Assembly: GCA_017512985.1 (NCBI GenBank)
Contig: JAFWEJ010000012.1
Coordinates: 1-64,000, forward strand
Source of the DNA: Clostridia bacterium
Lineage (GTDB): Bacteria > Bacillota > Clostridia > Christensenellales > Aristaeellaceae
Length of the DNA stretch: 64,000 nt
Direction of reading: 5' to 3'
Part shown: piece after piece, positions 16,492-26,900 of the stretch
Numbering within the stretch: position 1 is the first letter of the stretch
How the letters are laid out: each line of letters opens with the position of its first letter
Notes under the pieces: model-generated
Databases searched by the model: none
What the model saw: only the letters and a program-made list of their open reading frames with translations
What the model was told of the DNA's origin: nothing
Made by a program: the position numbers and the translations under genes

Positions 16492-19203
16492 ATGAAAAAG
16501 AAACAGCAGGCCTTCCAGGCAGATTCCGGTTTCGATAGTTTTGATTCTGTTTCCGTCTCTGACGCAGATTCTGGTTTCAACAGTTTTGACTCCACGCCCG
16601 CTTCAGGTTCGGACTCCGAGTTTGATTTTCCCGCCGGCCCCGCGGATGATGGTATGGGCAGTTCTTTTGAGGATTTCACGCCGCCCCCGCAGTCCCGCCG
16701 TTCCAGCGGAAGGAGTCCTCTTCTGCCCGTTCTGGCCGTGGTGATGGCCCTGGTGCTCGGAGCGGCCGCTTTCCTGCTGATTCCCCGTAATACGGATCAG
16801 AATACTGTGTCCGGAACCGCCTCCCCCACGGGCAAAACCGCGTTCCTGAGTCCGGGATGCGAACGCCTCCTGAATGAGATCCTGCTCACCGCGGATCCCG
16901 CCTTGTCCCGGAAACAGATCGAAGAGGAACTGGCAAAGCTGGACGGTGCCATCGTGGGATACCTGCCGGCGCTGAACCAGTACCAGATCCGGTTCAATAC
17001 TGACTCACAGAAGGGGCTGGACGAAAAGAAAGAAGCAATGGAGGCCCTTGGCGGCGTTGTCTGCGCAGACTATAACTATGTGCTCACGCTGTCTGTTTCC
17101 CAGGCGGATAGCCGGTCGTATACCCTGCCCGAGCTGTGGAAGAACACCCTCGGCCTGCTGGGCGGACTCCCACCGCAGTCCGCGGACGCGCCCTTCCTGC
17201 TTGCTTCCTCATCCGCCGCCGGCGATTCGGTTCCTGAAGAAGAACTCCCGGCCTGGCTTTCCGGTCGCCGGGACAGCATCGTTTCCTCCTGCCGGGCGGA
17301 TCAGGCCGCTTCGCTCCTGAATCAGTCCGAGTCCCAGCTTTTTGCCTCCTGTTTCTTCTTTATGGAAAACAAGGACGGAACTGTCTCCGGATACACAACC
17401 ACCAGTGCCCTGCGCTTCCAGTTGTACCGCCTGGCGGGCGTCGGCGCTGATACGGTCGCTTTCCCGTTTGAGGGGCCCCGGATCATCAACGGAAACGTTC
17501 CTCAGGAGGAAATCGAACTGAATGAACGTTTCTTTGCGGCGCTGGAAAAGAGCCATCCGTCCTTCCTCCTCTGCAAGGCATGGAAGGAACAGGATTTCCT
17601 GATCACAGCGTTCTCCGCCTCTGATGCCGGAAAGCGCCACCTGGTCACCGTCGCCTCCTGCGCCGAAGAAACAATCCCCGTGCTGGATGCCGCTTCAGCC
17701 GGAATACCGGTCCATCTCTCTGAAGCCACCTCCGGCGGTGCGGATTTGGCGGTATGCGCGGAAAACCCGGAGGTCTCCGTCATGCTGGCCGCCGCACAGC
17801 TCGCCTCCCTTCGCACAGACAGGGAAGGCGCGTCGTCCGATGAACTGAAGGACTCTCTCCTGGCCTCCTGCGGCGCGCTGGCTGCCGACAGCAGTGGCGC
17901 GGTAATCCCCTGTTTCGACCCGGCCCGTTCCGGAAGTCGGTCCGCCGGATCCTTCCGGTTGCTGATCCTGACAGCCAGGGATCAGCGGAGCGGGGCTGAC
18001 ATTCCGAACGTAACCTTCACTGCCGGTTCCGCCTCCCAGGTCTCCGCCTCGGGAAAAACAGCAGTCCTGCTGCCTGGCGGTTCCTTCTCCGTCTCCGCCG
18101 AAGCGAACGGTTACAGAAAAGCAACAGTAAACACATTCCCGGCGCAGGGCAATGAGGCGGTCATCTCCCTGACCGGCACACAGGCGCCCGGCATCATCTC
18201 CGGCAAAATCAATCTGTCCGGCAGCGGTATTCGTGAAGACCTCACTGTCCGTTTCCGGAACCGTGCAACCGGTGAGGAAGCGTCCCCGCTTCTTTTGACG
18301 GAGGAATACCGCCTGGAAGCCAATCCCGGCGAGTATGACATGATTGTTTCCGGGCACAATCGGACCGAGGTCACCGTCCACAACATCAGTGTCACGGAAG
18401 GTGCCGAAACAACAGTCCCCACTTTCTCTCTTTCCATCGTTTCCGACCTGCCCGGCACCGCCAGCGGCATGATTATTGATGCCCTGACCGGTGGACCGTT
18501 GGATGGCGTGAACATGACCTTCTTTGAAGGCGTCAACGCTCCGGAAACGGATCGTCCGCTTATGACCACCGTATCGGACAGCAGCGGGAAATATAAGGTC
18601 TCCCTTCCAGGCGGCGTCTACACCGTATTCCTGAAAAAAGCCGGATACCGGTCTGAATCTATGCAGATTACTGTTGAAGGAGAAAAAACGATCGGGAATC
18701 AAAACTGCGTCATTACACCGGTTGTTCCGGAAGGTTCTGTCCGTATTGTGCTGACGTGGGGTCGTGAGCCGAGTGACCTTGATTCCCACCTGGTCAACAA
18801 AACGCAGGGTATCCATATGTTTTATCCTCTCAGCCTTAGCGGTCACCAGGAAGACTATAACAAATTGCCTGAGAAAGCCAAAACTGTCACTCTGGATGTG
18901 GATGCTCTCGGCGATATGGGACCTGACGGAAGCAACCGGATGGAAACCACCACCATCCGTACGCAGTTGCCAGGCAAGTATACTTTCTATATCCACGACT
19001 ACACCAACAGAGGGGCATCCAGCAGCCGTAACATGGCTAAGTCCGGTGCCACGGTCAAAGTGTATATCGGGGATGACATCCTGACATTTGATGTTCCGGA
19101 CCTGGACGGAACGCTCTGGGAAGTGTTCACCCTGGAGAACGGTATTATCGCCCCGTCCGGCACCGTCACCTATCATGTGCAGGCAGACACCGTCGGCCAG
19201 TAA
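16492..19203 (+). CDS. Membrane-anchored protein: subtilase-prodomain-like, pseudo-subtilase and CnaB/YfaP-like domains
   Basis: This is a 903-residue type II membrane protein. The cytoplasmic N-terminus has FDSFDS, FNSFDS, EFDFP and FEDF. A TM helix lies near residues 75-95. Outside, the stretch with AIVGYLPALNQYQIRF and LGGVVCADYNYVLTLS matches subtilisin-family propeptides. The following ~300 residues keep a subtilase-like order (HLVTVASC...AASAGIPVHL...LAAAQLASLR...LKDSLLASC), but the GTSMAAP catalytic Ser motif is not recognisable. Carboxypeptidase-regulatory/CnaB-like beta domains and a C-terminal YfaP-like domain with VLTWGREPSDLDSHL follow. GAGGAGG sets the start at 16492. It is probably a non-catalytic surface protein exported alongside vWA-3. 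The pseudo-protease reading is inference. Confidence 0.75.
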   Translation: MKKKQQAFQADSGFDSFDSVSVSDADSGFNSFDSTPASGSDSEFDFPAGPADDGMGSSFEDFTPPPQSRRSSGRSPLLPVLAVVMALVLGAAAFLLIPRNTDQNTVSGTASPTGKTAFLSPGCERLLNEILLTADPALSRKQIEEELAKLDGAIVGYLPALNQYQIRFNTDSQKGLDEKKEAMEALGGVVCADYNYVLTLSVSQADSRSYTLPELWKNTLGLLGGLPPQSADAPFLLASSSAAGDSVPEEELPAWLSGRRDSIVSSCRADQAASLLNQSESQLFASCFFFMENKDGTVSGYTTTSALRFQLYRLAGVGADTVAFPFEGPRIINGNVPQEEIELNERFFAALEKSHPSFLLCKAWKEQDFLITAFSASDAGKRHLVTVASCAEETIPVLDAASAGIPVHLSEATSGGADLAVCAENPEVSVMLAAAQLASLRTDREGASSDELKDSLLASCGALAADSSGAVIPCFDPARSGSRSAGSFRLLILTARDQRSGADIPNVTFTAGSASQVSASGKTAVLLPGGSFSVSAEANGYRKATVNTFPAQGNEAVISLTGTQAPGIISGKINLSGSGIREDLTVRFRNRATGEEASPLLLTEEYRLEANPGEYDMIVSGHNRTEVTVHNISVTEGAETTVPTFSLSIVSDLPGTASGMIIDALTGGPLDGVNMTFFEGVNAPETDRPLMTTVSDSSGKYKVSLPGGVYTVFLKKAGYRSESMQITVEGEKTIGNQNCVITPVVPEGSVRIVLTWGREPSDLDSHLVNKTQGIHMFYPLSLSGHQEDYNKLPEKAKTVTLDVDALGDMGPDGSNRMETTTIRTQLPGKYTFYIHDYTNRGASSSRNMAKSGATVKVYIGDDILTFDVPDLDGTLWEVFTLENGIIAPSGTVTYHVQADTVGQ

Positions 19204-19237
19204 CCCCATGCCGACTGAGCCCTGCATCCCGTATAAA

Positions 19238-19271
19238 AACATGCTCCCTTCCTCATGGAAGGGAGCATGTT
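19238..19271. terminator. Strong bidirectional terminator
   Basis: A perfect 15-bp stem (AACATGCTCCCTTCC with its complement) has a four-base loop and A/T runs on both sides. It separates the converging pseudo-subtilase and vWA-4 genes and marks the end of the eight-gene tubulin operon. Confidence 0.9.
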
Positions 19272-19296
19272 TTATGCCGTTATACAGGACGGAATA

Positions 19297-20631
19297 TTAC
19301 CACTCGCCGTCCGAAGAATCCGGCAGGGGATCCGTTGAGACGGCTGCCGCAGCGGGACGGGATTTGGCCTCAAATCCCGAACTCCTGTTTTTCCGCATCA
19401 GGACGACGCCCAGGAGGGTGAATGCAATGCCTTCCCGGATCCACGCAACGGGAATGATCTCCTTGCCGAAGGCCAGGACAGCAAACGCCAGGAGCGCCAT
19501 GATGGGCGAAAGGATCAGCTGGAAGCGTTTCTGCCCCTGGAGGGAAAACATCACCGTCAGCGTGATGCCGATCAGCAGGCCCAACACGGCCAGCAGGATC
19601 CCGGTCACAGCCTTTGCCGTGCCCGATTCATCAATATCCCGCAGCGCGTCCTTATAAACCGTCTCATAAACCGGAACCTTTGTAACCTCCTGCATTTTAT
19701 CCATCAGATCCGAAAGATTGTTGACATAAATGCTTTCCCCTCCGGTCCGCGAGGCCAGCAGTTCCATTTCCTTGCTGTATTCCGGTACTACATACAGATA
19801 AAACACTTTGACACCCCGATCATGCAGCCGGTCATAAAAGTCTGAAGCGCGGAATTCTCCGGTGCAATCTTGTCCGTCACTGATGATCACAATGGATAGT
19901 TCACCGTTCTCCCCGTCATATGCATTAATCATATCGCACGCGACTTCAAACGCCCTGGGGAAATGCTCATTGACGGCCGTTTCGCATCTGGCCAGTTCAA
20001 TCAATTTTTGCCGGTAATCCGGATTAAGTTCGGCGATCGGAAAAGCTCTCTCCTCAAGTGGAATCGTATAGATTGGATCATTGTTCTCAGCCCATCCCAC
20101 ATCAATCAGCATACCAACCCGGGTACTCTCGTCCATCCGATTGATCAGATCGATAACGGCTTCTGTCGCCATCTTGTCCAGCGTTCCGTCTCCCGACTCA
20201 GAAATTCCATTCATGGATCCACTCTTGTCCAGAATAATCAGCACATCGCTCCACCCGTCGTGCATGACAACCGTTTGCTCTCCCCGGGCTTCCACATTGG
20301 ACACCATGCAGAAGCAGCCCACCAGGCCGGCAGCAGCCACCGTACAGGCTGCCAGGATGAGCTGCGCTTTCCGGCTGGAGGATGGAGTCATGGAAGGAGA
20401 GATCTTCTCCTTCAGGAAAACGGCCAGCATCAGGGCAGCCACCGGAGCCGCAAAGGAAAGGAACAGCATCCAGATAGGCCTGGAAAGCACATCCTTCGTC
20501 AGGTATGCTGCCAGGAAGGATACGGCAGCTACCGCAATCAGAGCGGCAATCGACATCACGACATCCCATGAACCTGCGCTGACGCTTTTCTCCAGTTTTT
20601 TCGATTCTGCCGGATCATCCCATTCGCTCAC
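19297..20631 (-). CDS. Six-TM membrane protein with canonical-MIDAS vWA domain (paralogue 4)
   Basis: This is the 444-residue fourth paralogue and the last gene of the tubulin operon. TM helices lie near 24-46, 53-74 and 90-111. The vWA domain has a textbook DKSGS at 135-139 and ISDGQD later, then three TM helices. The loop motif is PSMTPSSSRKAQ. The N-terminus is MSEWDDPAE and the C-terminus ends DSSDGEW. The start codon is GTG at 20631 with GGGAG nine bases upstream. The 42-base gap to the preceding gene and the lack of a promoter put it in the operon. It is likely the core metal-binding sensor of the set, while paralogues 1-3 are variants under their own promoters. Confidence 0.86.
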   Translation of the reverse strand: MSEWDDPAESKKLEKSVSAGSWDVVMSIAALIAVAAVSFLAAYLTKDVLSRPIWMLFLSFAAPVAALMLAVFLKEKISPSMTPSSSRKAQLILAACTVAAAGLVGCFCMVSNVEARGEQTVVMHDGWSDVLIILDKSGSMNGISESGDGTLDKMATEAVIDLINRMDESTRVGMLIDVGWAENNDPIYTIPLEERAFPIAELNPDYRQKLIELARCETAVNEHFPRAFEVACDMINAYDGENGELSIVIISDGQDCTGEFRASDFYDRLHDRGVKVFYLYVVPEYSKEMELLASRTGGESIYVNNLSDLMDKMQEVTKVPVYETVYKDALRDIDESGTAKAVTGILLAVLGLLIGITLTVMFSLQGQKRFQLILSPIMALLAFAVLAFGKEIIPVAWIREGIAFTLLGVVLMRKNRSSGFEAKSRPAAAAVSTDPLPDSSDGEW

Positions 20632-20673
20632 GATCTTTGTCTCCCTTGCTTCGCATTATACATGGAAAACAGG

Positions 20674-23433
20674 TTATTTGCTGTTTTCAAACTGAACATA
20701 TGTATTTTCCACCCTGAAGCGGATTGTATCCCCCTTCTGGATTCTTTCCTGATTGGACTGCCTGCCGATCATGGACATCGCTTTCTTTCCGAAGGCGAGC
20801 CTGACCTCTTCATACCGGCCGGGATAAACAATGATATCCTCCAGCACTTCCGTCACGGAAGCAGACGCTTCCGGCTGCCTGGCCAGCACCATAACCGTAG
20901 CCAGGTCCACCCCCTGTTTTTCATAACGTCCCATCGGTACCGACTGGCTTTTTTCCAGCATTTCATTGCCGTGATCCGGATTGTCATCCCCGCTCATATA
21001 CGCTTTGATCCGGATGGTATCAAAGGCGGGTTTCCGTTTCTGGCGGATAATCAGCATGGCAATCAGGATCAGCAGTAATACGAAAGCGCCGATCCCGGCA
21101 TAGATCGCGATCCGGATAAAGCTGGATTTTACATTAATACTGATCTCGGCCGGAGAATCAGAATCGTTGACCCCGTCGGAGGCTGTAAGGGTCAGGATAT
21201 ACTCGCCTGTATCCCCGATCTGAATGTCTGGCAAATCTGCGTCGCCGGACAGTGTGCACTCATATGTTTCCGTTTCCACGGTTTCCCCGTTGACCGTAAT
21301 CCCGGATGTGGGACGAAGGGTCATCCGGATTTCTGTGATATCGGTTTCATCATCCTGGAAAAGGCCGAAAACAGATTGTTCCGGCATGATTTCCTGCATC
21401 AGGTTCTTTGGTGTATAACGGCCCGGGATTCCTGAAAGCTCAAATTCTCTTTTAACCGCTGTCAGTTTTTCCAGGTCTTCATATGGTTTTGTGTTCCGTA
21501 CAACGAGGCTGAGTTCCGGTCCGGATTCCCGCCACGTTACGTCTTCTGAATCCCGGATCCTCCATGCCAGTGGATAAACATCGTCCTTTTTATCAGTGCC
21601 GGCAGGAACAGTGCAGGACGCAGTTCGGGAATGATCCTCCGCTTCTTCCAAGGCAGCCGACTGTGTGTAAACGTCCTCCCCGCTGAACGCCTCCGCCTCC
21701 AGCAGCATATCCGACAGTTCCGGGAGTCCGTCCAGCTGTTTCACAGCCTCCGCCCATTGTTCCGCCGCGTCCGCAGGAATCACCGCTTTGATCCGCACTT
21801 CGGAACCAACCGCCACCTCCGGATTCTCCGGTTCATAGGTAACGGAGATAAGCTGAATCAGTTCGCTGACGTCCCGCAGTGAAACCGTGATTTCATGCGT
21901 TGCCTGGCTGTTTTCCTCCTTTCCTGTCAGTTCGATGGTGCAATCCGGCACTTCTGTCCCGGCCGCCGGCGCGCAGGTTACCTTAAAGCCTTTGGCGTCA
22001 TCAGTAACAGCCCATCCGGCTGCCTTCGCCTCTTCGTTAATCCCGGCTTTGAACACCGGGTTATCCGCAGGATTGTAGTCGAAGTATTCTCCCCATATTC
22101 CGGAAAACGACCCGTACTGATCCCGGTGGGCATAGACAACCGTTTGGGTGACTGCAGAATCCAGGGGTTTGATTTCACGGCCCCGGATGTTTTTTTCAAC
22201 TCTGTATTCTTCGTTCTCATTCCAGGACCAGGCCTGGTTACCGTCCTCCATACGGAGCGATACAACAGGGATCAGCAGTGTGCTGTTCACATTGTCACCG
22301 ATGGTGAACACGGATTTCCAGCAGCCTTCGTTTTCTTCATAACTCATGGACAGGGGCACCGCTTCCTGGCCGTTTTCCCCGTATTTAATCCTGACGATAT
22401 AGTTCCGGGGATTTCCGGTCAGCTTTGCCATTCTCAGGATGACCGTCTGATCTCCGCGTTCCCATTCCTCCGCCATCTCCAGCGTCGGCTGAATGCTTTC
22501 GAAATCCGGGTACCAGTATACCCGGAGAACCTTTCCTTTTGCCTGGATGGTATATTTCTGCGCTTTGGCCAGCGGATCCCTGGTATAGGCGCCGCCGTAA
22601 CCCAGTTTCCCATCCTTGACCTTTTCCAGCACAAAGAAATCCGTTAAACAGTAATTCCCCTGTTCATCCTTGACCGCCGGGGGAGCTGCATTCCCTGCCT
22701 GGGTCAGGATGAGCACGCGCCCGTTTTCCGGCATGGTGAATTGCTGCGTATCCGGATCAACTTCAATATCCAGCGGTGTTCCGTACAGCGACGCGGTAAA
22801 ATATGTCCCCGTATGGACGCTGCTGTTTTCGCGGTTCACTTCAATTTCGTCAGCTGTGAAATCCTGTTTCAGGATAATCCAGTCAACCGGTAAATTCCGG
22901 TATAGGGAGCCTTCTGATTCCAGGCCCGCTGTCTCCACGCCGCTGCCGATAAACACGATATGCATCCGGGTTTTTCCGCTGCTGAGGCCAGTTTTTACCT
23001 TGTCCGCTATTTCTTTGTTTTGAATAAAATCCTTCGACACGGACGCCGGCACAATAAACCACAGTTCGCAACCCGACTGGGCATGACTTTCCAGCGTGGG
23101 TTTTGCGTCTTTTCTCGGCGCGACGCTTCCGCCGTTGCCATTCTTGACATTTGCAAAAACGTTGTTTTTATCCGCGTCTTCCGTAGTGTGATAGATCGTT
23201 CTCAGATCCAGCCTTGAAATATTCAGCTGCCTGTCCGGCCACCGGGCGGCAATCGCCCGGGCGGCATACCGCGCTGAAATCAGCACCTCGTCTGCGTCCT
23301 TGGTTCCGGCAATATAGTAGATGGTTGTCACACTGCTGCCGTTATCACTGAGATTCAGATCTGCTGCCGCCACGGAAACAACCATGAACAGCAGCATAAA
23401 GATACTCAGGCAAAGCACGATCTTCCTGTTCAT
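20674..23433 (-). CDS. Large type I membrane protein of the tubulin operon
   Basis: This is a 919-residue protein with a signal peptide (hydrophobic core LCLSIFMLLFMVVSVAAA), about 770 exported residues, one TM helix near 780-800 (IAIYAGIGAFVLLLILIAML) and a ~120-residue cytoplasmic domain beginning RKPAFDTIRI. The first ~220 exported residues alternate strands and helices (IYYIAGTKDADEV, LWFIVPASV, MHIVFIGSG) like a Rossmann or vWA fold without DxSxS. Beta-sandwich domains follow. The cytoplasmic tail resembles that of the operon's first gene product in placement and strand pattern. GGAGGAAAG sets the start at 23433; an upstream ATG is unsupported. It has no acidic-Trp tail. Likely a receptor or structural partner of the vWA proteins; no named family recognised. 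Confidence 0.72.
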   Translation of the reverse strand: MNRKIVLCLSIFMLLFMVVSVAAADLNLSDNGSSVTTIYYIAGTKDADEVLISARYAARAIAARWPDRQLNISRLDLRTIYHTTEDADKNNVFANVKNGNGGSVAPRKDAKPTLESHAQSGCELWFIVPASVSKDFIQNKEIADKVKTGLSSGKTRMHIVFIGSGVETAGLESEGSLYRNLPVDWIILKQDFTADEIEVNRENSSVHTGTYFTASLYGTPLDIEVDPDTQQFTMPENGRVLILTQAGNAAPPAVKDEQGNYCLTDFFVLEKVKDGKLGYGGAYTRDPLAKAQKYTIQAKGKVLRVYWYPDFESIQPTLEMAEEWERGDQTVILRMAKLTGNPRNYIVRIKYGENGQEAVPLSMSYEENEGCWKSVFTIGDNVNSTLLIPVVSLRMEDGNQAWSWNENEEYRVEKNIRGREIKPLDSAVTQTVVYAHRDQYGSFSGIWGEYFDYNPADNPVFKAGINEEAKAAGWAVTDDAKGFKVTCAPAAGTEVPDCTIELTGKEENSQATHEITVSLRDVSELIQLISVTYEPENPEVAVGSEVRIKAVIPADAAEQWAEAVKQLDGLPELSDMLLEAEAFSGEDVYTQSAALEEAEDHSRTASCTVPAGTDKKDDVYPLAWRIRDSEDVTWRESGPELSLVVRNTKPYEDLEKLTAVKREFELSGIPGRYTPKNLMQEIMPEQSVFGLFQDDETDITEIRMTLRPTSGITVNGETVETETYECTLSGDADLPDIQIGDTGEYILTLTASDGVNDSDSPAEISINVKSSFIRIAIYAGIGAFVLLLILIAMLIIRQKRKPAFDTIRIKAYMSGDDNPDHGNEMLEKSQSVPMGRYEKQGVDLATVMVLARQPEASASVTEVLEDIIVYPGRYEEVRLAFGKKAMSMIGRQSNQERIQKGDTIRFRVENTYVQFENSK

Positions 23434-23511
23434 ATCTGTTACTTTCCTCCGTTCTTGTACGCCTGCGCGTTCCGGATAACTGGTATAGCCGCCGGACAAT
23501 GCTGGCCCGGT

Positions 23512-23970
23512 TTACCACTCATCATCCGGATCCGCGGTCAGGCCCGGCGTATGTTTGACCGGTTTGGACGCATATTCGGACAGGAAACACAAAACCGCTG
23601 CTCCGATCCCGCACAGGATACACAGCACGAGTCCGAACCCTGCCGTTGGTACGACATAGATGCCGTTGGTCGTTACTCTATTCATGCGAGCTGCAACTTC
23701 CATTCGGATCGGAAAAAAGGCAATCAGGGCAATGAGAGCCGCAGCAAGGCAGATGACAGCCGCCGGTTTTGCGGGAACAGTCATGGTACAGATTGCCGCA
23801 GCGATGCCCGTGGCCAAGATCAGGTATGCCCAGCCGCTGACAAAAAAGCAGTCAACGCCGGAATGCCCGTATCCTCCCATTTCCGCTACATAGGGCAAAA
23901 ACAAAAAGGAAATAATATACAGCAGAAAACAGCCCATTGCTCCGAGCCTGAATCCCGTTTCTCTCGACAT
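23512..23970 (-). CDS. Four-TM small membrane protein with DDEW tail
   Basis: This 152-residue protein has four hydrophobic helices (about 9-28, 45-63, 70-88 and 107-130). The cytoplasmic tail ends TADPDDEW, identical in its last four residues to vWA paralogue 2. GGAGGGAGGG precedes the start. It lies 28 bases after the GAP1-like gene and 78 before the next. I recognise no family. The tail ties it to the vWA proteins; it may be an assembly or anchoring subunit. Confidence 0.72.
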   Translation of the reverse strand: MSRETGFRLGAMGCFLLYIISFLFLPYVAEMGGYGHSGVDCFFVSGWAYLILATGIAAAICTMTVPAKPAAVICLAAALIALIAFFPIRMEVAARMNRVTTNGIYVVPTAGFGLVLCILCGIGAAVLCFLSEYASKPVKHTPGLTADPDDEW

Positions 23971-23998
23971 TGGCTTTTTTTCCCTCCCTCCGTATCTG

Positions 23999-26900
23999 TT
24001 ACATGGACGCGTTCATATCGATACGCAGGCCGTCCGCGTCAAAATCCAGCTGGTACTTTTCGCACATTTTACGGTTCTTGGCGAGGGCGGATTGATAGGC
24101 ATGGAATGAGGAATCTCCGTGAATGACCCGGACAAACTCTTCCGCCCAGGCATCTTTCAGCCCATATTCCTTCATAATCCTGATATTTTCAATCACGGAG
24201 AGCATGCGCTGCAGCACCGGCATGTTCGAAGGCGCATAAGGCTTTTTGACCGCCTGGTCCAGTTCCTGTTTGGTAAACAGTTCTCCCAGAACGCGGTTCC
24301 AGTCCGGACAGCCTTTTTCTTCGCGTCCTTCATAGGTGACCGTTTTAGGGTTATCTGTAAGTTCGGCCTGCATAATGATCGCGCAAAGCATATGGCGGAA
24401 ACTGATCTTCTGCATGTCTTCCCAGGCCGGATGCCTGTTGGCCAGTACCGAGCACAGTTTTTTCCTTACGTCGGACGCCCCTTCCAGAAGCCGGTTAAAC
24501 TCCCTGGCGGTGTTTCCGATATTGGTCACCGCGTCGCGCTCATCCATCTCCTGAAGATCCTCAAAGCTCCGGTCATACCGGTCAATCAGCCTGTAAGCCG
24601 AATCCAGGGCCGGATCCGTCTTGTTGCTGTATTTCAGGATGTCTTCCTTCAGGTTGATCAGTTTTTCAAGCGTCGGCTGGCTGTTGAACAGGGCGACTTG
24701 CTGGTGATTGATGTGTTCGCTCAGCTTTTCCTGCCAGTCTGCATAGAACTTGTTTCCCTGTGGAATTGCGTTCAGTTCCTCGATCAGGGGGGAGATTTCC
24801 GGATTCCGTTCAAAATACTCATTCAGGAAAGCCCTGGACTTGTCCATAACCTCGTCGTCACAGATATCATCCAGCTTTACTCCGGTCTTCTCCAGCTGTT
24901 CCGAAGCCTGGCTGATCATCTGGCTGTAGCCGACCCGTCTGCTGTCCATCGCCTCCATCAGCTGCTTTTTGCCCTGGGCAACCAGATAATCCTTCAGCGC
25001 GCTGTTTTTATCTTCAATCCGCGTAAAATACGGACTGAATGTATCGGCGGGAACCGTTACGTTATGCTGCAGCCAGTAATCGCAAAAGCTTTCCAGCACT
25101 TCTTCTCCGCGGGAGGTAACCGTCCCTTTCTCCATCCATTCCCGGATCACGGAAATGGAGGTCCTGTCTATTTCCGCGTTTTCCTGTTCACTGACCGCGC
25201 AAAGGAACTGCAGGTTTTCCGTATGCTGATCGCTGAGCCATTCATGATCCGTATCCTTCCATGGAGCCCTGGCGACCATATCGCAAAGCCAGTCAAAGGA
25301 TTCAATATCCTTCTTTTCCTTTGCCTCCGTCCGCCGCACAGCCAGCATATCCGTATAGGCGCGCTGTACCGTCGTGGTCAGTCCGTCCGCGTTTTCCTTC
25401 ATGGTGTTGAAAGCCAGGCCCGCGTCCGTGGGATCCATCCGTTTCCCGGCTTTGGCGGCGTCAAAGGTTTTCTTCAGGATATCCGTTGTATCAAAAGCAA
25501 CCGTCTTCCGGGAAACGCTGATCATGCCGCCGATCCATTCGATAATACCGTTGTCACCGTCCGCCATGGCCTTATCAAACTGTTCACGGATCATGGCGGT
25601 GAAGGCGGGTTTCACAATCTCATCGCCCGAAACAGCGTGGGAAAGCAGACGGTTAAACACATCTTCCACCGCGCTTCGGCTCATGCGGCCGCCGTTTTTG
25701 GCGCTGTCAAAAATCTCCTTGATGCTGTCGGAGGTGTCCACTTCAAAAGGCGCCGCTTCCGCCATACCGGCGATCCAACGGACCAGCCGGTCCCGGTCTT
25801 CCTCGTTGCCGGATGCGAGTTCTTTCCTTCTCCATTCCACGAGCATCCGGTTATAGGCGGCGATCACTTCCTGGTCGTTTTCCGCCCGCTGCCGGTCCTC
25901 CGAGAAGGTTTCAAACACAGCCTTCGCTTCTTCCGCTGTAAGCTGCTTTTCTGTCTGGTTGTTGAAAATCAGCACCATCGCGCCTCGTGGATCCTGCCCG
26001 AAGGCCTTCACCATATCCGTTTCATGGCCTTGGCGGATCGCCCGGATATTGACGCGGTAATCCCTGAAGCAGGCGCTGTAATACCGGTTCATGGCGTCGA
26101 TGCACTTTTCATCCGTCCGGTTAACTTCCCTGAAGCCGTCCTCCGCAATCCTCATCTGCCTTTCAGAAGGGAAAGCGGCGGGAGAGGTATTGTTCTGGAT
26201 GAAGTGCTCCAGCGTAACCTGTAGCAGTTCCTTCTTCGGCAGGTATTCCCGGGTAATGCCGTATAGCAGGAAATGCTTTTCGGCGTCCTGGATCTCCTCC
26301 CGCAGGAAGGCCATAAAGGTTTCGCTGGTCTCCCTGGAGTTCTGGCCAGACAGAATCCAGTCCTTGAAATGTTCATCGCGCAGCTGTTCCAGGTATTTGT
26401 TCCCGATCTTTTCGTTTCCCTTTTCAGCGTCGATCAGGGGATGAATCACCTTATGCAGCAGCGCGTCCAGCACCTTCGCGTTGCGGGCGTCTGCCTCCGG
26501 GTTCCGGAGTTGGACTTCCGGATAGCACCTCACAAACTGCGGTGCCTTCGCGGTCTGCTGGTCCCGGACAGCCAGCTCGGTCAGGATGTCCACCTGGCTG
26601 TCCTGCGCGGCATACAGTGTCTTTCTGTGGAACTCAAGCATGTCATTGCGGCGCACCATAAAAGGTTCCGCATTCTCACGGTTCATGTCTTCCAGCATGA
26701 ACTGATAGACCGCTGTTTCCAGGGGTGCCAGCAGGTCCGTGACCAGATTCCTGTGCTGGTCGTTCAGATGATGATCCTTTTCCAGATAGTTCCGGAGGCT
26801 TCTCGTCAGCAGGAAGCACGCCCTGGCATCCGTAGCCTTCTTCGCGCTGTCGTGTTCTTCCGCCAGGCCCGCTCTTTCGATAAATGCGTGTTTTTCCCTG

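Noticed and set aside
24119-26224. Long plus-strand open frame (about 700 codons) opposite the GAP1-like gene
   Set aside because: It lies wholly antisense to a gene with good start, operon context and protein-like composition; its translation has no family features and a skewed Phe/Val/His composition typical of mirrored frames.
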